This document shows positions 12,024 to 23,162 of a stretch of DNA of 64,000 nt, in pieces (within the stretch, counting starts at the first letter, position 1; each line of letters starts with the position of its first letter). The stretch lies in contig NC_092672.1 of the NCBI RefSeq assembly GCF_964355755.1, positions 33,040,501 to 33,104,500 of the forward strand, written 5' to 3'. The position numbers and the translations under genes were made by a program. A model generated the notes under the pieces. The model did not search any database. It was not told the DNA's origin and saw nothing but the letters and a program-made list of their open reading frames with translations. This DNA is from Antedon mediterranea. Taxonomy: Eukaryota; Echinodermata; Crinoidea; Comatulida; Antedonidae.

Positions 12024-12184
12024 CAAATAATGAATGTTTTGTATTCGTGTAATGGTACAAATAATGGCACTTGGTGAATGATGAAAGGTTATATCAACTC
12101 GGCTTTGCCTCGTTGATATAACCTTTCATCATTCACCTCGTGCCATTATTTGTACCATTGCACTCATAAACATTCATTATTTGT
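12024..12184. repeat. Long palindrome (about 70-bp arms, 14-bp loop)
   Basis: The arm AATGGTACAAATAATGGCAC (12051-12070) and the inner GGTGAATGATGAAAGGTTAT, continuing ATCAA, are mirrored by TTGATATAACC...GTACCATT (12112-12160). Weaker pairing extends out through CAAATAATGAATG. The inner 35 bp are nearly perfect. No ORF and no clear TSD. It may be a MITE or an extruding palindrome. Confidence 0.75.
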
Positions 12185-12364
12185 ATATTAATGACCTTGG
12201 TGGTTTTGGTTGATGTAGTTTTCAAGACTCAGATGAGATATCATATACAGTAGAACAATCATAAATAGAATGAAGAAAATGGAAAAAACTTTCCTGGTAA
12301 AACCAACTCTCTAAAAGTAGAAAACTGGATATTCCAAAATGTTTGAAACTCATTACTGTATACT

Positions 12365-12528
12365 GTACTATTGAGTGAGTGAGTGGCCGAGCGGTTAAGA
12401 CAGTGGAACCGTAATTACGTAGCCATAACATCGGCAGGGGTTCGAGGCTCACTCACTCCATGGTTCTGGTGGTAGAACGAGTCTTCTCGGATAAGGACTA
12501 TAAACCGTAGGTCCAGTGTACACATCTA
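12365..12528 (+). mobile_element. SURF-like tRNA-derived SINE, 5' half (split by the LINE)
   Basis: The head GTGGCCGAGCGGTTAAGAC is a type II (Ser/Leu) tRNA A-box region, and GGGGTTCGAGGC is the B box. The following CTTCTCGGATAAGGACTATA and AACCGTAGGTCCAGTGTA are body motifs of a SINE type I associate with sea urchins. The GAGTGAG repeats blur the acceptor stem. The other half resumes at 15865. Confidence 0.7.
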
Positions 12529-15500
12529 TATGGTCGCTGTCATTACTGCTTGACTATCGGTTCAAATTGAACCGTATTTTCATTACTTTTATTTGATTCT
12601 ATATGTCGTCTTGTCCTGCATTTGTTTTGTGGATGTCACTTTTATTCAGATCGTCTTGTATTTGTATGTAATTTGAGAATTTTAAGCGAGATTTACTGAC
12701 TTTACTTTTGCTAAGTGACTTAGCCCCAGTGTGTTACAACAATAGAGAACTATTCAAGTGAACGACGACAGTGTGCATACTATGCCGCCTGGAATGTCTA
12801 CGAATAACACTACAAAATATACAGGGGTGGCTAGATACATACCTTGCCTTCGTGAGTATGAACTACATTGTAATCAACCTTGCTGTGTTAAGAATAAAAA
12901 TAGAAGAAAGAAAAGAGCGGGTAGAAAACTGAGACGTAAAATTAAAGTACAAATAACTACTAGGAGGCTTAATATGCCTGACCATCAGAAACGTTCCCAA
13001 TGTCAACATAATTTAATCAGTATTAGGACAGAACCAAAGACAAAAGTATTTTGCCCAAGCCCACGAATTTTTCTATCCAATGCCAGATCACTAAAGAACA
13101 AAGTTGATGAGTTTGAAACTAAGATTTTGAAACTTGGCATCGATGTAGCTGTTATCACTGAATCCTGGCTGAATGATCAAACTGAAGCAATAGCTAACAT
13201 TCCTCGATACACTTGTATTACCAAGAATAGAAACGAACGTAGTGGCGGGGGAATCGCTTTGTTTGTAGCAGAAAAGTTTTGTGTGAATACTATCGACGAG
13301 CATCCTTTATGTAACTACGAATGTTGTTGGAGGAAAATAGTGTCACCTACTACTGGCAGAACGTCGCAAAACATTTACATTGGGGCTGTTTATTACCCAC
13401 CATCAGCAGAAGGTAGTGAGGATTTGTTAAACCATCTAATACAGACAGTTGATTCTATTCGCACCAAAGACATGTCTACACCTATTATCATATTGGGTGA
13501 TTTTAACGACTTAGACACTGACCAACTCACGTCTAGTCTTGCCTTAACCCAGATCGTTAATTTTCATACACGTGGGACGTCTCTTCTTGATAAGATCTTT
13601 ATGAGCCATCCCGAACATTATCACCTTCCAGAACGCCATGCGCCTTTAGGGCGTAGTGATCATGATTCTATCGTCGTCATGCCACTCAATGAGATCATAC
13701 AATCAAAATACGTTCACATAAAATTGAGACCTTACACCGACTCTTCAATTAGAAGCTTTGGTCAGTGGATAACCAGCCATGGTTGGGATGAGGTATTTGA
13801 CGCTGATACCTGTAATGGTAAAACTGATGCGCTTACGCTATCACTGAGAAGTGCTTTCAATCATAGTTTCCCAATTAAGAGTCTTCGTAAACGTGTTGCT
13901 GACCGACCGTGGATAACCACTAAAATAAGACGCCTGCTGGATGAAAGACAACAAGCATATAAACGAGTACCGGAAAACGAATGGAAAAAGCTAAGAAACT
14001 GTGTACAAAGAGCTATCAAAACTGCTAAGGAATCATTTTACAAGGATAATATTAGATGTCTTAAACTTAATAACCCTGCAAAATTTCACAAAAGCGTACG
14101 TAACTTGTGCAACTTTAAAAATAAACCAAACATAAAGTTTCCAGGTGAATCTTATACTGAATCAGCGATAAAAATGAATGATTATTTTGCCTCTATATGC
14201 TGTCAACTACCGTCATTAGATTTAAAAGCTTTACCAGCCTTTTTACCAGCTGAAAGCCCACCACCTACAATCTTTTCAGGCCAAGTTCTAAAAATATTAA
14301 GTAAATTAAATGCCAGTAAGTCAGGTCATCCTGACGACCCCCCTATTAAATTAATTAAAGAATTTAGGGATGAAATATCTCCAGTATTAGCTGATGTATT
14401 TAACGCCTGTCTCTCTGAGGGAGTTTTCCCAGAGATATGGAAATTAGCGACTGCAATACCTATCCCTAAAGTTAGCAATGCATCATCACTACAGGACCTG
14501 CGTCCTATATCCCTGACACCAATTTTTTCCAGAGTTTTTGAATCGTTTATTGTTTCATGGATTTCAGAGGACATTAATGGACTGCTAGATAAGAAACAAT
14601 TTGGATGTCAAAAAGGCTCCTCAACAGTACATTACCTTATTGACTTAATCAATACGGTTGTTAGTGATCTGGAAACTAGTGGTACTTTTTTTAATATATG
14701 TACGATTGATTTCGCTAAAGCGTTTGATCGAGTCGATCATACCATTGTCATTAGTAAGCTTATCCATTTGGGTGTGAGGTCATCTCTTATTCCCATCATC
14801 TGCAGCTTCCTTACAAATCGTAAAATGAACACCAAATTCAATAACTGTACCTCGCCTTATAAAGAAATAACATGTGGTGTCCCACAAGGAACCAAATTGG
14901 GACCAATATTATTCCTCATTTTAATCAATGATATCTCCACGGGAAGCTGCAGGGGATGGAAATATGTAGATGACCTTACACTTGGAGAATCCGTTAAATA
15001 TAGGAAACAGCAATCTATGCAATCAAGCCTAGACGATGTGACTAATTGGTGTCAAGTTAACAATATGATCCCCAATCCCAAGAAATGTAGTATAATGAGA
15101 ATTAATTTTTTGTTAAGGGAGTTACCGCCTCCTAGCTTCTCTCTTAGTGGCACTGAACTCCAGGTTGTGAAGCATATTAAGCTATTAGGAGTTTTTATCC
15201 AAGACGACTTGAGGTGGAATTTACATGTTAATGAAATAATTACAAAGGCTTCCCGTAGGTTATTTACACTCTGTATTTTACGTAGGGCTAATGCCCCAGT
15301 TGACGATATGAAATGTATTTATTTGAGTTACATTCGGCCTATATTGGAGTACACCTGCCCTGTATGGCATGGTGCCATTACACAATTTCATACCCAACTT
15401 ATCGAAAGGGTTCAAAAAAGGGCCCTAAAAATTATTCTTGGCCTTAATTACATTTCATATGAATTAGCTTTAGAATTTTTAAATTTACCTTTGCTAAAAG

Positions 15501-15864
15501 TCAGGCGTGATAATCTTGTACTGACTTTTGGCAAGAAGATGTCGAATTCGGACAAGTTCAGTTATTTGCTCCCCCCTATCCGTAGTATTCCTCGTGTTCT
15601 CCGAAGCAACGGCAAGGTCAAATATCAACAATACAAACCGAGAACCGAAAGATTTAAAAATTCACCAATCCCTACAATAATCAATTTGCTAAACAATAGT
15701 TCATGAGCCAAAGAGTCAGAGTGATATTGTTGTTATTTCATTTTTTACATCCTTTTTATTGTTATGTAAGTATTGTATAGTAATTTTGTAATTGCAACGT
15801 TTTTAGCCTTGCGGCTACTTGTTGTAAGTTTTATACCAGAATAAATAAATAAATAAATAAATAA
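12529..15864 (+). mobile_element. Full-length CR1/Jockey-group LINE
   Basis: A non-LTR retrotransposon of about 3.3 kb inserted into a SINE. ATCTA at 12524-12528 recurs at 15865-15869, a plausible short TSD. It has about 250 bp of 5' leader, a single uninterrupted ORF (12782-15706), about 160 bp of 3' sequence and an (AAAT)n tail. No separate gag-like ORF1 is present. It lies antisense inside GLCE intron 1. The intact frame suggests recent insertion. Confidence 0.85.
12782..15706 (+). CDS. LINE ORF: AP endonuclease plus reverse transcriptase
   Basis: The 974-residue polyprotein is given the ATG at 12782 (an upstream GTG in frame at 12758 is unlikely to be used). The N-terminal 90 residues are basic (RRKKRAGRKLRRK). 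An apurinic-type endonuclease follows, with SNARSLKNK near residue 99, ITESWL near 125, GDFND near 240 and the terminal SDHDS near 292. The reverse transcriptase has motif A FAKAFD near 642, motif B GVPQGTKLGP near 698 and motif C YVDD near 729, so all catalytic acids are present. The C terminus ends with the usual LLGVFIQDDLRW and RPILEYTCPVWHG motifs. The sequence best fits the CR1/Daphne/Crack part of the Jockey group. It nicks target DNA and copies its own RNA; nothing is visibly broken. Confidence 0.93.
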   Translation: MPPGMSTNNTTKYTGVARYIPCLREYELHCNQPCCVKNKNRRKKRAGRKLRRKIKVQITTRRLNMPDHQKRSQCQHNLISIRTEPKTKVFCPSPRIFLSNARSLKNKVDEFETKILKLGIDVAVITESWLNDQTEAIANIPRYTCITKNRNERSGGGIALFVAEKFCVNTIDEHPLCNYECCWRKIVSPTTGRTSQNIYIGAVYYPPSAEGSEDLLNHLIQTVDSIRTKDMSTPIIILGDFNDLDTDQLTSSLALTQIVNFHTRGTSLLDKIFMSHPEHYHLPERHAPLGRSDHDSIVVMPLNEIIQSKYVHIKLRPYTDSSIRSFGQWITSHGWDEVFDADTCNGKTDALTLSLRSAFNHSFPIKSLRKRVADRPWITTKIRRLLDERQQAYKRVPENEWKKLRNCVQRAIKTAKESFYKDNIRCLKLNNPAKFHKSVRNLCNFKNKPNIKFPGESYTESAIKMNDYFASICCQLPSLDLKALPAFLPAESPPPTIFSGQVLKILSKLNASKSGHPDDPPIKLIKEFRDEISPVLADVFNACLSEGVFPEIWKLATAIPIPKVSNASSLQDLRPISLTPIFSRVFESFIVSWISEDINGLLDKKQFGCQKGSSTVHYLIDLINTVVSDLETSGTFFNICTIDFAKAFDRVDHTIVISKLIHLGVRSSLIPIICSFLTNRKMNTKFNNCTSPYKEITCGVPQGTKLGPILFLILINDISTGSCRGWKYVDDLTLGESVKYRKQQSMQSSLDDVTNWCQVNNMIPNPKKCSIMRINFLLRELPPPSFSLSGTELQVVKHIKLLGVFIQDDLRWNLHVNEIITKASRRLFTLCILRRANAPVDDMKCIYLSYIRPILEYTCPVWHGAITQFHTQLIERVQKRALKIILGLNYISYELALEFLNLPLLKVRRDNLVLTFGKKMSNSDKFSYLLPPIRSIPRVLRSNGKVKYQQYKPRTERFKNSPIPTIINLLNNSS

Positions 15865-15990
15865 ATCTAGCTCGTGTGCACTTTAAAGAACCTAGTACAT
15901 CTTTCGAGACGAGTAGGGGGTTATTAGTGCATCACAGTCACTGATCACCAACTGGGCCCTCTGGGAGACCAGTATAAATATATATTTCAA
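15865..15990 (+). mobile_element. SURF-like SINE, 3' half
   Basis: GCACTTTAAAGAACCTAGTA, TTTCGAGACGAGTAGGGGGT and GGGCCCTCTGGGAGACCAGT continue the SINE interrupted at 12528. Removing the LINE and one ATCTA copy restores a continuous SINE body. Confidence 0.7.
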
Positions 15991-16105
15991 TATTGGATTT
16001 TCCTGAGCACCAAGCATCTTGGGTGATACCCCTACGCTTTCCCCTCCTCCCTAGGCATAATATGCTTTTACTGGAATTTACTAGATTTCATATCTTAATA
16101 CGTAC

Positions 16106-16589
16106 CTTCTACTCCACACACCATTTTCACACGATCACGTTGCTCCACGTTGTAATGACTGAACGACATAAACACGCCGTTAGGGTCATACGGTTTCTCC
16201 TGATAGACTCGAGCATAACTGTGTTGCCATTCGAACCGTTCAAACCCATCGTACTCTGCGATTTTTCCCGTAATATCAAAATACTTCTGTATGAAGGAAA
16301 ACGGAAGGTAGACCTCATCTCCTTCTCTTCGTCCTTGTATCGTGATGTCATCATTTATCAAACATTCAATGTCTTTATAGTGTTTGCTCCCGCTAAGATC
16401 GGATAATTGGAAGAGATTTCGATCATCCGGTAAAGCGTTTAAAGGGAGTCGGTCTGAAGTGTCTTGCTTACGTTTGAGTTCAAGGATTTCTCCATCACAT
16501 CGCTGGTAGAAATGTAAGAGTACTGTCATCAAGCCGCATGCTGTCACGATTACGAGAAGATTTTTCGGGGAGAATCTTGAACACCTCAT
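16106..16589 (-). CDS. GLCE: D-glucuronyl C5-epimerase, coding exon 1 (start and membrane anchor)
   Basis: Encodes residues 1-161 from the ATG at 16589-16587. The start MRC resembles the vertebrate start. Residues about 11-27 ([17 protein letters not shown]) form the single signal-anchor helix expected of a type II Golgi enzyme, followed by a short stem. Conserved blocks are [46 protein letters not shown] and RDRVK. The donor is GAAG|GTACGT at 16106/16105. A TTTTTCAG acceptor just above 16617 suggests that the start codon sits in the second exon and that a non-coding 5' exon lies further up, not identified. Confidence 0.93.
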
Positions 16590-16617
16590 TGCAGCATCGC
16601 TAATTTTGTTTTTTTGT

Positions 16618-18589
16618 CTGAAAAACGAAAAAATTAGTTATATATTTATTCAAATTTCTGTCAAATACAAAACAAATAGAAAAGGCAAGAAAAGTCCAAA
16701 CAGGTGTTAAACATCTATGCTAGTTGGTCAACACCAAAACAGGCAAATAATATCAACTTTAAACACACAAAAGAAATTGAGCAACTGCAAGCATTTTAAC
16801 TACAAACATTTTCGACACTATAAGAAAAATGGAGAAAAAAAAATTTGATAGACAAAATATCAACAAAAATTTAATTTTATAAATTTCTATAAATGGAGAG
16901 TAAACCTGATAAATATGACATTTATACCTAATGACGCAGGTTTTTTTATATTAACTTAAAGATGGAGTACTATATCCTTTAAAACATAAACAAATAAAGA
17001 TGTATAAAATTATAATAAAGTTATTCACTTCTGCCAAAAAAAAAAAAATGAGAATTAACCATGTAAACAATAGCACATGGTTTTTCTTTATTTTATACTC
17101 CTTTTTCAGCCAAAAAATATTATAAAATTACCAATGGATACTGAGGGCGTCAAGAGAAACCAATATTATTAATGAGTGTACAGTATAACGACATAAAATA
17201 TAGCTGTTATTGGACTGTTATCAACACTGTTTAAGTAACTGTCAATAATACTCAATTAATTGCTAATAAGCATGTTGCAAATATTTTTCACACAGCTCCA
17301 AAACAAATGGTTACTAAAAACGGCAAGGCTTAAAATAACATAACCGAATTGAAACTTGTAACTACACCGGAAAAAAAACCCAATTGTATAATAAGAAAAA
17401 TAGCAAAGAAAAATAGACAAGATTATAATCTAAACTTTACGCTTGGATTCACATTTTATTTTTTCCCCCTAAATCCTAAAAAAGTTACTTCTCAAGTCCC
17501 TCACTTTTCACCAAAAGTTAAAAAATAAATTACTTACAACCCTTCCTCAAGATATGTTTCTTGCTTTACCCCCATACTTTATGAATAACAACAAAGTTAT
17601 TAAAATTTGGAGTCAGCACTACTTGATGAGACAACAGTCAAAAGTTTATAAAATCAGCTTTAGCCTTAATGGGCCTTGATTGTTACTAAAAAAATCCAAA
17701 CATCATAACTTGTTAATGATAAAGTGATACCAACAAGATGATAGTCCATGCAGAAAAAAACAATCAACCATAGAACTGAGAACTCGGAAAGAAGTTAAGC
17801 CAGCAACACCTGTGAGTGTGAACGTATGTGTAAGAGTTTAATACGAACAAGTTCCCTCCAAAAACAGATCACAGGAACAAAGAACAGGAAAATGCGATTT
17901 GTTCAACACAAAACGTTTTCGCTTGAATAACTCCACTGATAACTACTGTCTCCAAAAATGATTTCTCTCTTCCGAAGAAAAATATCTTAAAATAATTTCA
18001 TCAGACGATTAAATCTAGCAAACATCCTTTTTAGGAGAAGCGTTTAGTGTAAAACTGAAGAGAAATTCTTCAACAAAACTAGTTGGTTTCAAGGGTAAAG
18101 CCAAACAGATGGATCAGCCTGCCTATCAGCCTTTTTTCAAGATTTTTGTCAGACAGGAAGTGATCATCTATAATGGGGAATTAACTTCCAATGATAGCTT
18201 CTGTTTGAGTGGTACTGTCTTATCCCAAGTGTACACAATTCGGTGTAAACTTCCTGCCACTGAAAACGACAAAACCAGACAGTACAAAGCACCAAAGTGT
18301 ACCTCAACATCAGAAAAAGTCAGCCATCTTTATTCCATAAATTCTCTTTATATAAATGTTGAAATCTTGTATTACTACCAGGTATTAACTGCACATTTTT
18401 GGGGTTTTATGACTTTAAAAGTCTTTCTCAACTTTATGACCTCCATAATTAAACAAGCATTTTTGAAATAGTATTGAAAGAGAAAAATTTGCCATGATTT
18501 ACCATAATGTTGAAAATATTGATAGGTTCATTTTCATAGTTTAAAATGAAGATAATGACTTCTGGTGAAAGTATGTTATGTACCATTAT
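16618..18589 (-). other. Upstream of GLCE coding start, probable 5' intron
   Basis: AT-rich sequence after the 5' acceptor of GLCE exon 1. No coding exon is supported. A 120-codon plus-strand frame at 18109-18471 has no motif. A GLCE promoter or first exon may be here or beyond; I could not place it. Confidence 0.4.
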
Positions 18590-18970
18590 CAAGATACTGT
18601 GATCTGCATCATCATCAATATAATTGTGATATGTTATCAAGATATTGTGATCTGCATCAACAAGATATTGTGAACTGCATCATCAAGATATTGTGAACTG
18701 CATCATCAAGATATTGTGATCTTCATCATCAAGATATTGTGATATGCATCAAGATATTGTGATCTGCATCATCATTCATCATCATCAAGATATTGTGATC
18801 TGCATCATCATCAAGATATTGTGATCTGCACCATCAAGATATTGTGATATGCATCAAGATATTGTGATCTGCATCATCATTCATCATCATCAAGATATTG
18901 TGATCTGCATCATCATCAAGATATTGTGATCTGCATCATCATAAATATATTGTGATCTGCATCATTATAT
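18590..18970. repeat. Minisatellite built on ATCAAGATATTGTGATCTGC
   Basis: About 15 imperfect copies of a 24-27 bp unit, ATCAAGATATTGTGATCTGC plus ATC triplets. Variants read GTGAACTGC or GTGATATGC. A compound segment of about 110 bp (CATTCATCATCATCAAG) is itself repeated around 18770-18925. Confidence 0.9.
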
Positions 18971-19077
18971 CATTGCTATCTGCATCATAAATTATCATCT
19001 TCCAACAACATCATGGTATCATTATCATTGTGTATATAATAGCACTCAATCGTTTATTAACGACGCATGCTCGTTAT

Positions 19078-19486
19078 CAAAGAACTTATAACACAAGAAT
19101 CTCCTGTTCTTCAATTTGCATTCAAAACACAGTATCGGAAGTACAGGGTTAAAAGGTCAAACTGGGCGACGCCATTTCACAGCATGGAGCAGCGCCCCCT
19201 CCAAACTAGGAAGTCAATTACTCTACCCCCCTAGAGTATTAGCAGAACCCCTCTATGATTTTGACTTTCTAATTTGATGCGGGCGCCCTACTCCTCAGTC
19301 AATTACTCTATCCCCCCTAGAGCATTAGCAGATCCCCTCTATGATTTTGACTTTCTAATTTGATGCGGGCGCCCTACTCCATGGCTCACAATGGCGCCAC
19401 CCATAGCTGTATTCTATCCCACAATGCCTTTCGAAATTGTTACGCGCTTCGGACGAACAGGAGATTCTTGTGTTATAAGTTCTTTG
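19078..19486. mobile_element. hAT-like non-autonomous TIR element
   Basis: TIRs CAAAGAACTTATAACACAAG (extending to about 32 bp) at 19078 and inverted at the right end are essentially perfect. TCGTTAT at 19071-19077 is repeated at 19487-19493 as a 7-bp TSD. The CA-start fits hAT-like ends, though hAT usually makes 8 bp. The interior has a tandem duplication (19213-19382) and no ORF. Confidence 0.85.
19213..19382. repeat. Tandem duplication inside the hAT-like element
   Basis: Two near-identical copies of a unit of about 88 bp, running from GTCAATTACTCTA through TTTGATGCGGGCGCCCTACT. They differ at a few positions only. Confidence 0.9.
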
Positions 19487-19493
19487 TCGTTAT

Positions 19494-21194
19494 GAAATAA
19501 ATACTGAAATTAATTATCCTCACGCTCATACGCCTGTGCAGACTCAATAGCTAAGTACAGTTGTTTAGAGGTTTATTGTGAAAATGAAAAAAAAAAAAAA
19601 AAAAAAAAAGAAATGACGTTATTACAATAAAATTGCATCATTGGGAAGCCTATGCTGAGCCTCACATCATTAACTATACCACAGGACTGCGGATGACACT
19701 GCGACAAAGTCACCGGCAATCCTATCTATACTATCTATTTAAAAAATGTGATTTTTTACGTCTAGAAAATAATTTTGTTACCTACTGTACCACCATCATA
19801 GACCAGTTGAGAACACAGATAATCATTTACAGTACAATATTAACAGTACCTAAAAGTATAGTACAACGTGCAACTTACCACCACCTGTATTTATGTATAG
19901 GTGTTACGTATAGGAAGTATAACGATTGTTTAACAACAGTATTACTATGAACATTTCCAAGAAATGAAACGTTACTAACATTTCAACTACTGTACCAAGA
20001 AGCAGCAGATCAAATAAATGATGACATCTTAAATTAAGTTATCACTAACTAGCACCATTTCTTTTAAAACACTAGAAACGTCAACTCGACAAGGATTTCC
20101 TGGAGAAATACGGGAAAAACATTCAAGAAGGTAGAAATCTATTTTAGTCAAAACAAAGGTATTATTAGTTTCATTTCTAAGGAATATTAACAGCCAAGTC
20201 AAAGACTACAGAATGCCTGATAATGAAGAAGATGGTTATTTATGAAGAAAAATGGTTTTTTTGTAAGTATTTTAAATGTAATATGTTGTCGAAGTGCCAA
20301 GATATTTCTGTTTACATTTTGATGAATAAAGTCTATGTCTATGTGTTGTTTTTTTTCTGGTGTTGCATCTGAATTATCAATATATTGTGGATTGGATTAT
20401 TTTATTCTTTCTACATATCAATATAGTTTTTAAGTAGTTTTGTTTTAATTGGACTTTTGGATTTGGATTAAATAAATCAAAGAGTATTAATAATTAATAA
20501 GTTCCATAAATCTGTTAGACTTTTGAAGAGGATTGAATAGTTTGTTATTATTTAATTTACTTAAATATATTATATTATCTATTTGTTTAAATTACTCAAC
20601 TCCCTGATGCAAAGCTACTCCACAGTAGCTTAAAAACAATTACAATTTTTTATTATTGTTATGTTTGGTTGGCACATTGGAGTCTGGCTTAATATGGAGC
20701 TTTATTTGTTTTTTCACTCGACTATGTTTCACTGCTGAGTACAAAAGTCATTCTGGTACATATTCAAAACATTATACAATAATATTATGCAATAATCCGA
20801 TCATACATGAGCAAGTGATGAGCTTTAGGATCCTCCTGGCCCAACAGGTGAGCCTCTAATAAGGCTAAAAAAATGAAAACATTTTAAAAGTAAAAATTGT
20901 AGAGGATGCTATTTTATTTAATGAGGAATGTTGTTAAGAAAACAAAACTAAGCAAAACCAGTAGGAATATTTTGTTTGTATTATTCCAATTTGAAAATAT
21001 AAAATGAAATTTGATTTTACTGTATATTATCAGCTTAATTAAAATACTGTACATCGCTCATAAACAAAGGACATTTTTGTGATCTATCTGGGAAAAAGAA
21101 AACACCTAAATTGTAGAGGGCGCTATTAATGATTTCCTAAATATGATAGATGAAAGGCAATTAAAAGGTTCAAGGATGGAGTGATCTAAACCAA
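19494..21194. other. Intergenic, nothing recognised
   Basis: AT-rich. It includes a run of 23 A's at about 19587-19609. A 105-codon frame at 19633-19950 shows no motif. Confidence 0.4.
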
Positions 21195-21351
21195 AGCTCT
21201 GTCTACACTATCAAGCTATGACAGAAAAGTGTGATGTGCCCAAATATGGTAGTGATATGCCTAAATATGGTAGTGATATGACATCATCATGTCCATATAT
21301 GGGCACATCACGTGTTTTGGTCACATAAAATTTGATAGTGTGGACAAGGCT
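21195..21351. mobile_element. MITE family D copy 2
   Basis: It starts AGCTCTGTCTACACTATCAA and ends TTTGATAGTGTGGACAAGGCT. The interior has repeated AAATATGGTAGTGATATG and TCCATATATGG, the same layout as the copy at 9767-9934 in inverted orientation. Confidence 0.75.
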
Positions 21352-21721
21352 TAATTTCTCCATGGTTTATCCAAGACTAAATCAAATATAACATGTTTAA
21401 TCAATCATACAAATTACGAAAATTGAATAAATTTTATGTGTCAGGCACAAAAATGATTACTTGGTCAATAATTCATAAATCATATTTATGATTGATGCTG
21501 AATTCAATCAATAATTTACTGAAGTTATACTGAATATCATTCATATTAAAAACATTAAATCTTAAAATATTTAAAAAACTATTGAATCACAAGCATCAAA
21601 AAATATTATTCGTTTTGCATAAATTAATATTTGGTATAAGATAAATTGTGTAGGACAAACGAAAAATAAATCCTTTTGTTGTAACTGGGATTAGACTGTT
21701 AAATATAAATTCAAAATAATG

Positions 21722-21795
21722 TATTCCTCTCTTCGGAGAGAGAGGCTATGTTAGTTTATCCAGGTAAGTTAGGCATGAAATATAAATTATTTGTT
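21722..21795 (+). repeat. Dispersed repeat family B
   Basis: The hairpin CTCTCTTCGGAGAGAGAG is followed by GTTTATCCAGGTAAGTTAGG. Related copies lie at 26541-26575 (minus), 27650-27720 (diverged), 33945-34200 and 44145-44420 (interrupted). Confidence 0.65.
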
Positions 21796-22762
21796 CATGG
21801 GCCATAGTATTATGAATATGAAATAAGGATGAATATGGAATCTTGTAGACTTAAGATGTTAAGTTTAAATGTGATTTGAATTTTGTGTTTTTAATGATTA
21901 TTAAATATTAACTATTTATATTTTTATATTATATAATGAAGTATTAATTGCCCCATGTGGGATGAATAAAGAATTTGACTCGAACAAAACTGTACTGTAT
22001 GTACGGTGTAGTGTGTGGTCAGTTCAAGCAGTTCGTAATGGCCGTTGTTGGTAGTAGTGGAAGCCACTATTAATGAAGCCTGTTTTTTATGATGTTGCCA
22101 GCCAAGTATTTTGATTTAATGGTTTATGGTTTTAAATTTATACAGCGCAAAATACAAATAGTCTCTATGCGCTGTTTAGCACAAGTGTAAAAATGAAAAA
22201 GTTTATGAAAATAAACCAGAAAAAAGCCTAATAATAAATCGAACAAATTGACCACAGGAAAAAAGTAAGAAAACGGAATCTCACATCACCACACTGTTTT
22301 GAAACTAAACTTGTCAAGAAAAGCTAGCTATTTAATAACATTGTTTTAAAACTTCGAAACAAATTCTATGTTTGAAATTGTACAACTATTACGGAAAATT
22401 TAATATAATATAATGTCAGCACATTATTGAAGAATAACATTCGATAGGTTCAACAAGTATTATGTGATATTATTATCAGAAGGTTTAATTAATAGCTCTT
22501 TCATTTGGGGATGTTAGACGATCAATACAATAATTATACAGACCGTAACGCATTGTGTAACGCAGACAGAATGGTTATTTCTTTCTAATATTGCTGAACT
22601 AGAATTTACAAATATAGACTTAATTATCATATTTTCTTCTTTTTTTTAACCTATTGAAAATATATTATTATATACAGTAAAGTTTATTTTTTCTGTTTTA
22701 TTACAGATTACATTATTATTTTTGTTTGAAGGTTTGTATAGCGAAATCAAATGTTGAAATTA

Positions 22763-22845
22763 AGTTTGCGGTACACCACATATATCGTTCCGAAAAGAAC
22801 TATTTGAGTTTCTCAGTGTTCAGGAAATGTGGTATACCGCAAACT
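22763..22845. mobile_element. Miniature palindromic element
   Basis: AGTTTGCGGTACACCACAT and ATGTGGTATACCGCAAACT are inverted 19-bp ends (one mismatch) around a 45-bp centre. No TSD is certain. Confidence 0.6.
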
Positions 22846-23162
22846 GTATAATATTAACACACCTATTTTTATTTCTTAAAGTTTATGTATAAAGGTAAAA
22901 CAATTGATGAATCACCCTAGTTGAAGTTGCGGCACAGTATCAATATTTTTATCATTAATATTTTATCATTAAAAAATTCTAACATAGAGTTCTATACTCA
23001 CGGTACCTATTAAAAGCATTAATACTTCTCCTATAGTAATAGTTTGTTTTAAATGTCACATTAGCTTTTGAAATTAAGCATTTAGTATTTAGATAATCGT
23101 ATACTACGACGTCTAAAGAATATTTTAATATGGCTTTATGTTCAATAATAATGAAATGTAAC
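22846..23162. other. Intergenic, nothing recognised
   Basis: AT-rich with no supported feature. Confidence 0.4.

Larger units (their letters stand above)
8835..16105 (-). other. GLCE intron 1, loaded with mobile elements
   Basis: A GT-AG intron of 7271 bp. Its contents include a Harbinger-like MITE (9767-9934), a TA-flanked element (10878-11545), a long palindrome (12024-12184), and a SINE split by a full-length LINE (12365-15990). The stretches 8835-9760, 9940-10870 and 11550-12020 show nothing else recognisable. The LINE is antisense to GLCE. Confidence 0.85.

Noticed and set aside
12373-12458. Functional type II tRNA gene
   Set aside because: A and B boxes are good, but the T stem does not pair, the acceptor lies in GAGTGAG repeats, and the sequence continues directly into SINE body motifs. 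It is a SINE head.
15993-16406. 137-codon plus-strand frame
   Set aside because: It is the antisense shadow of GLCE coding exon 1.
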